Source of the DNA: Callorhinus ursinus
Taxonomy: Eukaryota; Chordata; Mammalia; Carnivora; Otariidae
Length of the DNA: 64,000 bases
Direction: 5' to 3'
Assembly (NCBI RefSeq): GCF_003265705.1
Contig: NW_020313165.1
Location: 1,261,970-1,325,969 of the forward strand
Part shown: in pieces, positions 1 to 9,570 of the stretch
Numbering within the stretch: the first letter of the stretch is position 1
Layout of the letters: each line of letters begins with the position of its first letter
The notes under the pieces: generated by a model
Told to the model about the DNA's origin: nothing
Databases searched by the model: none
Seen by the model: only the letters and a program-made list of their open reading frames with translations
Translations under genes and position numbers: made by a program

Positions 1-495
1 TCACAGTCTATGGCAACCCCGAGCTGAGAGCCCGCGACTCTGCTCCGTCTCTGCAGCCGGCTTCCCCGCTCCGATACCTGGGAGCTCTGGCGCACTCAGG
101 CACCCCCGGTCTCTCTGTGACCCCGAGGGTCCTGAGACCACACTGTCCCGGGAGGATTCCACCCCCCGCTTAGCCACTGCAGCGACGTCCCTCCACGGAG
201 CCAACTTCTAAAAGGTCCGATTTTGTGCTCCGCGGCTCTATCACTTGCCAGAAGCGGCCGGCGGAGGCCCCTCCCCCGCTGTCTATCCTCCCGAATATCG
301 CCTGGGATTCACTTCTCCGCACGTCCTACCTTCCAGAAAGTGGTCACTTTTCTGTTCAGAGAGTTGTTGCTACTCTCTTCTTCGGTCTCCTGTTGAGTTC
401 GTAGGTGTTCAGAATGGTTTGATCCCTATTCAGCTGAATTCCTGAGACCAGATGAAATCTAGGTCTCCTACTCCTCCGCCATCTTGCTCCGCCCC
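1..495 (-). mobile_element. L1 5' UTR, downstream copy of a tandem pair (partial)
   Basis: Read on the minus strand, this begins at 495 with the L1 5' terminus (gggGCGGAGCAAGATGGCGG) and matches the start of the L1 at 44706. It runs off the left edge of the window, so ORF1 and ORF2 of this element are not visible. It is about 95% identical by eye to 1190-1685, at a constant offset of 1189 bp. The GT-type donor of the inferred 5' UTR intron lies at 329 (minus-strand GTAGGA); the acceptor would fall just outside the window. The region is GC-rich, unlike its surroundings, as expected of an internal L1 promoter. Open frames in it are not genes. Confidence 0.88.
476..486 (-). promoter_or_regulatory. 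YY1-type motif at L1 5' end
   Basis: The minus strand reads CAAGATGGCGG a few bases inside the L1 5' terminus. In human L1 a YY1 site (AAGATGGC core) at the same place directs accurate transcription starts. The placement here suggests the same role; function in this copy is inferred only. Confidence 0.6.
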
Positions 496-1685
496 AAAAA
501 TGTTTTTTTTTTTTAAAAGGGATTGATAAGATGTTGGTTAAAAAAGGGAAAAAGAAAAATAAAAAAAAAACAGTCAACAAAAATTAACTTTGATGAAATA
601 ATGAATCATGGTAAAAAAAAAAAAAAAAAAGCCATGAATCTATGTGCAGTATTCCCCTAGCGCTGGAGTTCTCCCGTTCTCCTTGATCGATCAACTTGGT
701 CTTGGCTTGCTGGCTGTTTGTGCTGATCTTCTGGGGGAGGGGCCTGTTGCTCTGGTTTCCAAATGTCTTTGCCGGAGGCGGAATTGCCCCGCCCTTGTCG
801 GTCTGGGCTAAGGAAGCTGCTCCGGTTTGCTCTCAGGAGCTTTTTTTCCCTGCAAGCTCTCGGTACAGCCTTGGAGGACCAGGGCAGAAATGGTGGCCTC
901 CCAATCTCTACCCGGAGGAGCTGAGAACTCGGGGCCCCGCTCCTCAGTGTGTCCCCAGAGAAAAGCAGTCACTCCCGTGTCCCCGGTCTCCGGCCGCACT
1001 CCGTGCTCACCCGGCCTGTGATCGAGCGTTGCTATCTCTGGCACCCGACCCCGCGCGGAGTCTCCAAACCCAGCAGATCCCTGCAGTGCATTCCCGCACC
1101 GCTCCTCCCCGGGAAGGAAGGGGAGTCTCCCCGGATCTGCCGCTTGTTGGGTCCCTGCTGGAGGAGCCGTGCCCCGACTGGGCCGCAGATCACAGTCTAT
1201 GGCAACCCCGAGCTGAGAGCCCGCGACTCTGCTCCGTCTCTGCAGCCGGCTTCCCCGCTCTGATACCTGGGAGCTCTGGCGCACTCAGGCACCCCTGGTC
1301 TCTCTGTGACCCCAAGGGTCCTGAGACCACACTGTCCCTGGAGGATTCCACCCCCCGCTTAGCCACTGAAGCGACGTCCCTCCGCCGAGCCAACTTCTAA
1401 AAGGTCCGATTTTGTGCTCCGCGGCTCTAGCACTTGCCAGAAGCGGCCGGCGGAGGCCCCTCCCCCGCCGTCTATCCTCCCGAATATCGCCTCGGATTCA
1501 CTTCTCCACACGCCCTACCTTCCAGTAAGTGGTCGCTTCTCTGTTCAGAGAGTTGTTGCTACTCTCCTGTTCGATCTCCTGTTGAGTTCGTAGGTGTTCA
1601 GAATGGTTTGATCCCTATTCAGCTGAATTCCTGAGACCAGATGAAATCTAGGTCTCCTACTCCTCTGCCATCTTGCTCCGTCCCC
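496..1685 (-). mobile_element. L1 5' UTR, upstream copy of the tandem pair
   Basis: On the minus strand this runs from the L1 5' terminus at 1685 to 496, where it stops inside the 5' UTR (at a point equivalent to about 45505 in the plus-strand L1) and is joined directly to the 5' terminus of the next copy at 495. Compared with 44706-45505 it carries an extra 364 bp, 1155-1518. That extra segment has minus-strand ends GTAGGG...CAGCAG, a GT-AG intron signature. The YY1-like site at 1665-1675 has lost its CpG (GGCAG for GGCGG). Host sequence begins at about 1686. Confidence 0.88.
1155..1518 (-). other. Inferred 364-nt intron within L1 5' UTR
   Basis: Minus-strand donor is CTGGAAG|GTAGGG (exon ends at 1519) and acceptor is CTCCAGCAG|GGACCC (exon starts at 1154). 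The plus-strand L1 at 44.7 kb reads CTGGAAG directly followed by GGACCC at 44872/44873. The boundary coincidence with GT and AG is seen directly. That it was removed by splicing rather than by a genomic deletion is inference. Confidence 0.65.
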
Positions 1686-3229
1686 CTAGATGAATATTGA
1701 TACAGAGATGGAAATAGATTAAGAAGAAAATGAGAACATGAGAGATTAAGAGAAAAAAAACACCTCAATTCTGTTTTCATAATGGTAATGTCATGTAAAG
1801 GAAATGGTGTGGCTTGGGATCAAATAAATTGTGAGTCCATTCCCAGGTCTGGTCATTGCTGGATGTTCTATCATGTGCAAGTTATTCAGTCTCTCTGAGC
1901 AAGTTTCGTTAGTCAATCTATTCAAACAGTCATTCTTCAAAACAACACTTACTGAATGTCTACTGTAGTTGATGCTATAAATGATAGTCCACTGTGGTAA
2001 ACGAAGCACGTATGGTTCCTCATATGAAACAATCACAAAATTCTGATTATAAATGTTGATCATTATAGAGCAAGAAAAATAATACACAGAATTATTAATG
2101 GAAGAATAGAATTGAGATGGATTGGGAGGTGAGAAAATATATTTTTTTCTGAAAATGGTGATTAAATGGAGACTCAAAGGATAAAAATGTTTAAATTAGA
2201 TTAAAAAATGGGGAGAAAACTTTTCCATACAGAAGCAACAATATGTGTGCAGATCTTGAGGCAGGAAAGAGGAAGCCACATTTCAGAAATTAAAGATAGA
2301 CAAGCATGACTAGCTGTAGAGTCACATGACCTGCTCTGTGACATTCAAGGCAAATTCATCAGCTGAGAGAGGTTTTTGGTAATGACATGAAAGGAAACCT
2401 GGAGAAGAAATGATATTAGTAACAATGGGAGAATAGCTTACTAGCCAAACATACTAAGATTGTTGGGAGGTGTTTTGTGGCCATTGGGATTGGCAGCAAG
2501 CTGCCGAGTTGTCTGACTTCCTTCCTCATAGTTGAAGCAAGGAAAAGTCCAAGCGTTAAATTTGGATAAGTCAGTAAGCCAACATACTTTTCTGTTTCTA
2601 TGTTAATCATTTCTGGTATAAAGAATATTTTCCTCTCTCTGTGCTAAGCAACACTGGGACCAGGGCAAAAAATCAAAATCAAAAATCAAAAACCAAAAAA
2701 CAAATGACTAACTTAACTCTTTGTTTCAATAAGTACTTGCTTTTGGAAAACTAGTTTTGATGATACAATTAAAATAGCTTACTTATCAAGACTAGCCACT
2801 TGCTTATCAATACTCACTTCAGGGTCTTCATATTATTATGCCCACCAATCCAAACCTAGTATGTCATAAATTCTGCCATTCCCAATTATTTCCCTTTTAA
2901 CACTTGCCTTAAGATCACCCAATGTAAGCATAAAACCCCATAAATATCTTTTCCTAACTTAACTTTTCTGAGACACTACTAATACCTTCTCAAGGTGGTA
3001 TTCTTCCTTGATTTAGTAATCTAAATAGACATAGTTTTGCTCAACCACCAGGTGTTTCTAGTGGTCTTTTTAGAGAGTCACCAGTCAACACAAGATTGGG
3101 AGTTTTCCAAAGAGTCATGATGGAAAGTGATGGGTGCAAAAGAATTAAGGATATTTGTGAAACAGTGATATTGTTGTGATAGACATTTGAGTCTAAAATC
3201 AAAGAAGAAGAAACTGAAGACAGTGGGGA
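1686..3229. other. No gene; MIR-like and L2-like debris, then unassigned DNA
   Basis: Around 1815-1905 a MIR-like core can be read (a 'gcaagttattcagtctctctgagc' type stretch). From about 1930 to 2420 the text resembles an L2 3' portion: 'cttactgaatgtctact' followed by purine-rich text with 'cttgaggcaggaaagagg'. The remainder is AT-rich unique-looking sequence with a small (atcaaaa)n tract near 2670-2700. Frames of 60-130 codons here have no recognisable product. Confidence 0.35.
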
Positions 3230-3682
3230 CTACAGTGCAGGGTTTCTTGGGGCACCTCGGCGGCTCAGTTGGTTGAGTGTCTGACTCTTGGTTTCCACTC
3301 AGGTCGTGACTGAGCCCTGTGTCGGGCTCCACGCTCAGTGCAGAGTCTGCTTTTCCCTATCCCTCTGCTCCTCCCTGCCCCTCAGGCTGTCTCTTTCTCT
3401 CTCTCTAAAAATAAATTAATTTTTAAAAGTCTTAAAAAATAAATAAATAAAATGCAGGGTTTCTCAACCTTGGCACTGTTGACATTTGAGACCAGATAAT
3501 TATTTTTGGTGAGAGCTGTCCTGTGTAGGATATTGAGCAGAATCTCCGGTCTCTACCTACTAGATAACAATGTGACATCCCCAGGGATTACAATCAAAAA
3601 CATCTGCCAACATGGAGAGCAAAACTTTTGCGGGGGAGGGAGGGGGGAACTTCTCCCAGTTGAGAACCACTGGGCTACAGAG
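3230..3682 (-). mobile_element. MER5A-like hAT (Charlie) element, split by a SINE
   Basis: The left terminus CAGGGTTTCTCAACC (3454 after the SINE; also 3238-3247 before it) and the right terminus TTGAGAACCACTG (3660-3672) form imperfect terminal inverted repeats typical of MER5A. Internal text 'ggcactgttgacattt' and 'gagctgtcctgtgtaggat' also fits the reverse of the MER5A consensus. Flanking 8-mers CTACAGTG (3230-3237) and CTACAGAG (3675-3682) are consistent with a hAT target duplication with one change. It is non-autonomous and encodes no protein. Confidence 0.75.
3248..3452 (+). mobile_element. CAN-SINE inserted in MER5A
   Basis: The tRNA-related head gGGGCACCTCGGCGGCTCAG is followed by a degraded body, a CT tract and an A-rich (taaa)n tail. 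A perfect 12-bp target-site duplication tgcagggtttct (3236-3247 and 3453-3464) flanks it and falls in the MER5A terminus, so the SINE is the younger element. Confidence 0.9.
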
Positions 3683-4539
3683 AGAATTGAGGGAATGATT
3701 TATTGGTTGCCTAAAGGATATCAAACATTTTAGTGGGCTGCCTTGCATAAATAAGCAGTCAGGATAGGTGTGTGTGTGTGTGATTGAGGAAGAAGGTGCT
3801 TGAGTTAATTATTTCCAAGGAGTGTAATTTTTGGCATTAGTATCTTTCAGGGTGTGACCATGCGGGTTGGGCGAGTAATATGCATCAGACGTAGAAGGCT
3901 CTATATATGGAGTGCAGATTTGATGGGATGTTAAATATGCTAGTGTATATAAAGTTCAGAGGCTGCCACAATGTAAATAGTCAAAAAGTTTGGTTTTCCT
4001 CCTAGTTTGATTGTTGGCAAAGATGACCGCAATGAAGAAAAGAAGCTGAAATTTTACATGCAAATCTGTCCCCAGTTGAGTAAAAAGCAATAGACATGGT
4101 ATTGATAAAAGGAGTCTCCAATTAATTCATAGCAGGAATTTATTTTAATAGAACTGGCATGTTCCCATTTCTAAGGTAAAATGTTTAATAGGAGTAAGTT
4201 GACTTCAATGCTAGGGTAGGCCGAAAGAAAATAGCTCCTGTATATATTACTTTTGTAAGCAGAAAGAGTTAGGTGTCCCCAGGAAAAGAAAGACAAGTCA
4301 TTTTAGGACCCTGCTATTTTCCATGATCTATGCCTTATGGACTCTACTTGCCCTAGGACATTTCCCGCAGAACTTCCTAGGAGGTGTCAGAATCACAAAG
4401 AAAGGCAAAAGGATTTTAAGGGAACAGGGGACTGCAAAAATTAAGTCTCTACCAGGCCTGGAAATTGCCTAACCATATCAGAAACAGTAAATCAGTGGTA
4501 AAACTCCCAGTGCTACTTCAAAAGTAATAAGCAAGGTCT
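3683..4539. other. No gene seen
   Basis: AT-rich sequence with a short (TG)n at about 3770-3782. The part from about 4260 could belong to the U3 side of the LTR-like repeat that follows, but I cannot fix a boundary. Confidence 0.3.
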
Positions 4540-4960
4540 TACATTCCTTACCTGAGGTAATGAGCCCAAGCCCCCAACCAGTGCTCTCTGAGCAGGCCCA
4601 TAGCCCCTTCTGCTTGCCTGACAGTTACCTCTGCTTCATTATAGTGTTAAAATCTCCACCCGAGGAGGAACACAAATCTCACCAACAGAACATACAGTGT
4701 ACATATAGGCATGTTTCCTTAAGATGCATGGGCAACCTTATATCCACCTCTCCAAAAGATGACAAAACTCTCCTTTCTGAATATTCATCTCAGCCCTAAA
4801 TAAAAGAAACCCACTCCCACTTGGAGAGTCACAGCTTTGGAAGTTATTCCCCAGGATCTCCTTATTTGCCGCAAATAAAGTTTCCTTTGTGTGGCAACTC
4901 CAGCGGGTGCGGTCTTTCTCTGAAACTCACCAAGGAGCAAACATTAGTTAGGTTACAGTC
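4540..4960 (+). mobile_element. Old LTR-like repeat (family not recognised), plus orientation
   Basis: This is clearly homologous to the reverse complement of 9175-9570. Both share 'aggcatgtttccttaag', 'ccctaaa' and 'atctccttatttgc-gcaaataaagtttcctttgtgtg', then 'caactcca' and an 'actcac-aagg' block. An AATAAA signal lies near 4875. This polyadenylation-like layout suggests the R-U5 part of a retroviral-type LTR. No internal retroviral genes are attached, so it would be a solo LTR. Boundaries are approximate. Confidence 0.55.
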
Positions 4961-6484
4961 TGAGTCAATTACCGTGAGACCGCTCAGGGTAAGCACTTAT
5001 TTGACTGTCCAGGATGAAACTCAGGGATGGATTAAATGAGTCTTACTTATTCAGCTAATTTTGGTAGTTGCCATAAGCTATCTTCAGTGAACAAAAATCA
5101 GATAAAGCAAACACAAAAGTAGTGCAGCTGAAGAGAAGACTTGGCGGCATGGATTTCTATGTGAAGTATGATTAGAATGCAGCAGTCATCTGGGATATGC
5201 TTTCTTTCATTGAGGCTATGTTTTTACTCCTATAACATGCATTAACATTAAACTGTAGCAAAGAATCGAAGATTATACCAAGTGCATGATTGGATAATAT
5301 CACCACACAGCTCAATTCTCATATTTTTTGTATATTCAACTGAAGCTATTGAAGAATCTGGTTGCTCTTAGTGCCTGAACAAAAAAAAAAAAAAAATCTT
5401 CCCTACTCTTCTTATCTAGGACTCACCTCTGATTTCAGTCTTTCTTTTCTACACTCTCAGACTTACAGTTCTAGACCATATTAAGCTGACTAGGTCACCT
5501 GGGCATTTTGGCTTTTTGAAAACACTTTTGAAAAAATCCCCACTACTATTTTAAAGCCACAATTTCAATTACAAAGGCAGATTTGAATAGAGGCCAGCTG
5601 GGATTAGGCCATGGTGATTGAAAGCAAAGCTTCTAACCCTCTACACCTTCCCTAGAGACTAACTTCTTTATTGGAAGGGATCAATCAAGCCAGTTAATAC
5701 AGGCTCCTTCACTACTGTGGGGCTGCCTTTTTGCAACTAAAGCAGTCTCAGTGAGGAATGTGCATTGTGTCTCATAATAAATATTTCCCCTTAATTATAG
5801 AGGATATTTTGCCTGAGCTTGAGCCTCAATAATGCCAGTAGAATTAGACCATTTGGGTTGTGACATCAGAGAGCTAGGCAAACATTTTCCCCCAATATAT
5901 ATGCATTATGTTTCAGGGGAAAAAATGTGAAAGGGACTATAATGGCACTTTTCCTTATACAGAATCAAGAAGAAAAAGAAATCTCAGGAAAAGACTTTCC
6001 TCTCAGGTCATACTCTGCCTCGTACAAGTATATGAAGCTCTCCCTCTTCCTCTGAAATGTACATTCTCTTTTTCTTTAAAAACTACCTGGTAATAAAGTT
6101 TTGTTTGTTTTTGGTGTGTTTTTTGTTTTGTTTTGTTTTGTTTTTTAACCTAGAAAAGGAGACGAGGCCTTGAAAATAGACCCAACTTACCAGGTATCTG
6201 TTATGTATATTTGGAGCCTCAACTTCAGGCTGGAAAGTTTGGAGAAAGCAGATTCTTTTTAAGTTCCTAACTGAAGTAGATTTCTTGCTTTTAGCTATAG
6301 TTTTGCCCAGGATTTAAAAGTAAAGGTAATAGAATAAAATAGACTTGTTTCCCATACTTGAATCTCAACCTGAAATATCCTAACTCCCAAATTTCTTCTT
6401 CCACCCATTTATTACTTTGGGTTTTTTAGAGACAAAGGAAACAGAAATACTAGGAGCATTATGGTTCATTCATACGATGATGTG
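4961..6484. other. No gene seen
   Basis: Mostly unique AT-rich sequence with an A15 run near 5381 and a (TTTTG)n tract at about 6104-6145. No convincing coding signal; the short frame near 5908-6093 has no recognisable features. Confidence 0.3.
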
Positions 6485-6950
6485 AATTTCTGATTGAGGC
6501 AGGCAGTCTGGGTCCGAGAACCCAGGGGAGGGTCCTGCATGAGCAGCCAAGAAGGTCCATGGCTTCATGCAGGAGAGAAATCAAACATGAGCCAGAAAAA
6601 GTAGAGACAGAGTTTACTGAATAGTGTAGGTGACAGATAGAGAACAGCAGACTGAATGTTTAGGAGTCTCAGAAAGGAAAGGAGAATGAGTCTCCTTGCT
6701 TGGGGCTAGACCTTTATATTAGAAGAGGGTCTAGGGTACGTGTTCCTTCAGGAATCCAGGGTAGGGTCCAATCAAAAGCAAGTGTCAGATGAGCAATAGA
6801 TGTTATTTCATAAATTACTAGTGGTAGGGATATTAGGCCAACTTTCCATATGTTTAGGTTCGTCCTGAGAGGTGAAGCAAGGTTTTCTCTGTTCTTTGAT
6901 CCCTCAAACTTACTCATGTTTTCTGTTGTGTGTGCCCCTGGTCTCTATAG
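6485..6950 (-). mobile_element. Possible old LTR fragment, minus orientation
   Basis: On the minus strand it reads like an LTR R-U5 region: 'taaactctgtctctac', then 'ggctgctcatgcagg' and 'ctgggttctcggaccc'. The assignment rests on text style only. There is no second LTR or internal region. Confidence 0.35.
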
Positions 6951-6994
6951 TGACAGGTGACTTTGAAACAGGTCTATGACCATGGCATGACCAC

Positions 6995-7148
6995 ATTTAT
7001 GTATTTTTTTAATTTTTAATTTTGAAATAGTTATAGACTTGTAAGATATAGTAGAAATCGTACAAAAAGTTCCCATGTATCCTTCCCACAGCTTTCCCCA
7101 AGGATAACATCTTATATGACCATAGTGCATTATCAAAACCAAGAAATA
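6995..7148. mobile_element. Old L1M/HAL1-like fragment, left part
   Basis: The sequence 'gttcccatgtatcc', 'ataacatcttatatgacc' and 'cattatcaaaaccaagaaat' matches an old L1 3' region widely found in mammals. It is interrupted by the NAP1L1 retrocopy and resumes at 8392 with 'ctgttaactaag' and 'cagatttcaccag'. Confidence 0.6.
7136..7148. repeat. Target-site duplication, left, of NAP1L1 retrocopy
   Basis: aaaccaagaaata matches aaaccaagagata at 8392-8404 with one mismatch. The two flank the pseudogene and its A-rich tail. Confidence 0.75.
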
Positions 7149-8391
7149 GCTCCTGCTCCTCCCGCTGCCGCCCTGAGTCACTGCCGGTGCAGCTCCGACC
7201 GCCTGGCTCCCCGTGCTAGCCACCAATATTTGGAATTCTTACAACATGGCAGACATTAACAACTTGCCTAAGGTAGTTAAAAGACAAGTGAATGCTCTCA
7301 AAAATCTTCAAGTTAAATGTGCACAGATAGAAGCCAAATTCTATGAGGAAGTTCATGATCTTGAAAGAAAGTATGCTGTTCTCTATCAGCCTCTATTTGA
7401 TAAGCTATTTGAGATCATTAAGGCAATTTATGAACCTACGGAAGAAGAATGTGAATGGAAGCCAGACGAGGAGGAAGAAATTTCGGAGGAGCTGAAAGAA
7501 AAAGCCAAGATTGAAGATGAGAAAAAGGATGAAGAAAAAGAAGACCCCAAGGGAATTCCTGAATTCTGGTTGACTGTTTTTAAGAACGTTGACTTGCTCA
7601 GTGATATGGTTCAGGAACATGATAAACCTATTTTGAAGCACTTGAAAGATATTAAAGTGAAGTTCTCAAATGCTGGCCAGCCCATGAGTTTTGTCTTAGA
7701 ATTTCACTTTGAACCCAATGAATATTCACAAATGAAGTGTTGACAAAGACCTATAGGATGAGGTCAGAACCGGATGATTCTGATCCCTTTTCTTTCGATG
7801 GACCAGAAATTATGGGTTGTACAGGGTGCCAGATAGATTGGAAAAAAGGAAAGAATGTCACTTTGAAAACCATTAAGAAGAAACAGAAACACAAGGGACG
7901 TGGGACAGTTCGTACTGTGACCAAAACAGTTTCCAATGACTCTTTCTTTAATTTTTTTGCCCCTCCTGAAGTTCCTGAAAATGGAGATCTGGATGATGAT
8001 GCTGAAGCTATCCTTGCTGCAGACTTTGAAATTGGTCACTTTTTACCTGAGCGTATAATCCCAAGATCAGTGTTATACTTTACTGGAGAAGCTATCAAAG
8101 ATGATGATGATGATTATGATGAAGAAGGTGAAGAAGCAGATGAGGAAGGGGAAGAAGAAGGAGATGAGGAAAATGATCCAGACTATGACTCAAAGAAGGA
8201 TCAAAACCTAGCAGAGTGCAAGCAGCAGTGAAGCAGGATGTATGTGGCCTTGAGGATAACCTGCACTGTAATAGCCTAAACAGACTATTATTTACTTATA
8301 GCCTTATGTTTTTATATTTTCTTGGTAGACTCAGTAATTTTTTTAAAGGAAAGGAACTGATAATTTTAAAGACCCCCCCCAAAAAAAACAC
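7149..8391 (+). pseudogene. NAP1L1: NAP1L1 processed pseudogene
   Basis: This is an intronless retrocopy of nucleosome assembly protein 1-like 1, a histone H2A-H2B chaperone. It has a GC-rich 5' UTR remnant (7149-7245), an ATG at 7246, a coding part and a 3' UTR up to a short A run (8381-8391). The first frame encodes MADINN joined directly to LPKVVKRQVNALKNLQ, so about 63 codons of the acidic N-terminus known in NAP1L1 are missing, in frame. A one-base loss near 7727 shifts the frame and ends the first reading at TGA 7741-7743. The second frame (7737-8231) covers the C-terminal half of the NAP fold, the long acidic tail (about 8100-8190) and the CKQQ terminus. A 13-bp target-site duplication (one mismatch) flanks it. 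It is not expected to make a functional chaperone. Confidence 0.95.
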
Positions 8392-8527
8392 AAACCAAGA
8401 GATACACATGGCTACAAAACTGTTAACTAAGAACCTTATTCAGATTTCACCAGTTCTTACATTCACTCAAATATATATTTTTTCTTTTTTTGGTGTATAA
8501 TTCTCTGAAACATTATCACATACACAG
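8392..8527. mobile_element. Old L1M/HAL1-like fragment, continued
   Basis: This continues the L1 text broken at 7148 ('ctgttaactaagaacc', 'ttattcagatttcaccag'). It is then interrupted by the repeat starting at about 8528 and seems to resume after 8935 ('tattccatcatctcaaagc'). Confidence 0.5.
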
Positions 8528-8563
8528 ATTAGTAGTCAGGGTTCTCCAGAGAAACAGAACCAA

Positions 8564-8612
<49 letters not shown>

Positions 8613-8935
8613 TAGAAAGATTTATTTTAAGGAGTTGGCTCATGTGATTATGGAGACCCAGGGAAGAGTTACATGTTCAAGTTCATGTTACAGTTCAAGT
8701 CCAAAGACATCTCTCTGATGAGAGAATTCTCTCTTGCTTTGGGAGGTCAGTTCTTTGTTCTATTCAGGCATGAGGCCCACTCATATTGTGGAGGGGAATC
8801 TGCTTTAATCAAAATCTATATTAAATGTTCATCTCAACCAAAAACATCCCCACATAAACATACAGAATAATGTTTGATCAAATATCTGGGTCTAACCAAG
8901 TCAGCATGTACGATTAACCATCACAATCACTACAG
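8528..8935 (-). mobile_element. MaLR/ERVL-like LTR or similar old repeat, with (TG)n
   Basis: 'agtcagggttctccagagaaacagaaccaatag' marks a common mammalian repeat. It is followed by a TG microsatellite, 'ttggctcatgtgattatgg' and, near the far end, 'aataatgtttgatcaaatatctgg' and 'attaaccatcacaa'. The layout fits the minus orientation. I am not certain of the family. Confidence 0.45.
8567..8610. repeat. (TG)n microsatellite
   Basis: About 20 TG units lie within the preceding repeat. Likely polymorphic and potentially Z-DNA forming. Confidence 0.95.
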
Positions 8936-9004
8936 TCAAAATATAAAAATATTCCATCATCTCAAAGCAACTTTCTGGTATTATCCCTTTAAAATTTTGC
9001 CCTC

Positions 9005-9135
9005 CATTTTATAACAATAAAAATAACTAATATGTATTTTTTGAATGTTTACTAAATGCTTAGACTGTATCCTAAACCTTTTATATGCATTACCACATAA
9101 TCCTAAATGTAACCTTATAAAGTAGATATTGAAAT
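9005..9135 (-). mobile_element. MIR/L2-like fragment
   Basis: 'tttgaatgtttactaaatgc' and 'ccttttatatgcattacc' resemble the reverse complement of MIR/L2 3' sequence (body size, lower-case TATGTGCCAGGCAC-type block). Confidence 0.4.
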
Positions 9136-9174
9136 AAATTCATTCAATCCCCAAAAGATATCCAACACATACTG

Positions 9175-9570
9175 AATTTTTACTGAACCAACATGAGTTC
9201 ATTCCTTTGTGAGTCCCAGATACACCAGGTGGAGTTGTCACACAAAGGAAACTTTATTTGCAGCAAATAAGGAGATCATCAGAATTAGCTTCCAATGCCT
9301 TGACTCCCTGAGAGAGAGAGGGTGAATGGGTACCTTTGTTTAGGGTTAGGATGAACATTTAGATAAGGAAGCCTTTCCATCATATGTATCTAGAGGTGGG
9401 CATGAAATAGGGCATTCACCTTAAGGAAACATGCCTATCCGTATATTGTATGTTATGCAGATGAGGCTGAGGCTCCTCCTTGGGTGGGGTTTTAGTATTA
9501 TAATGAGGTAAAGATAATGTAGGTCATTCCAGAGGCCACTCCATGGTCCATCTGCACAGACATGAGTCGC
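9175..9570 (-). mobile_element. Old LTR-like repeat, minus orientation, homologous to 4540-4960
   Basis: The reverse complement aligns along its whole length with 4540-4960, including the AATAAA-containing block near 9255-9275. The two copies are in opposite orientation and separated by unrelated nested insertions, so they are independent solo LTRs rather than the ends of one provirus. Confidence 0.55.

Noticed and set aside
780..1500. GC-rich, CpG-containing block as a CpG-island promoter of a host gene
   Set aside because: It matches the L1 5' UTR at 44.7 kb in reverse and begins with the L1 terminus; the GC content is that of the L1 promoter.
7213..8231. Two overlapping frames as a functional two-exon or frameshifted NAP1-family gene
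   Set aside because: No introns, missing N-terminal part, one-base frameshift, A-rich tail and flanking target duplication show a dead processed copy.
4540..9570. One provirus between two LTRs
   Set aside because: The two LTR-like repeats are in opposite orientation and the interval holds unrelated nested repeats, with no retroviral genes.
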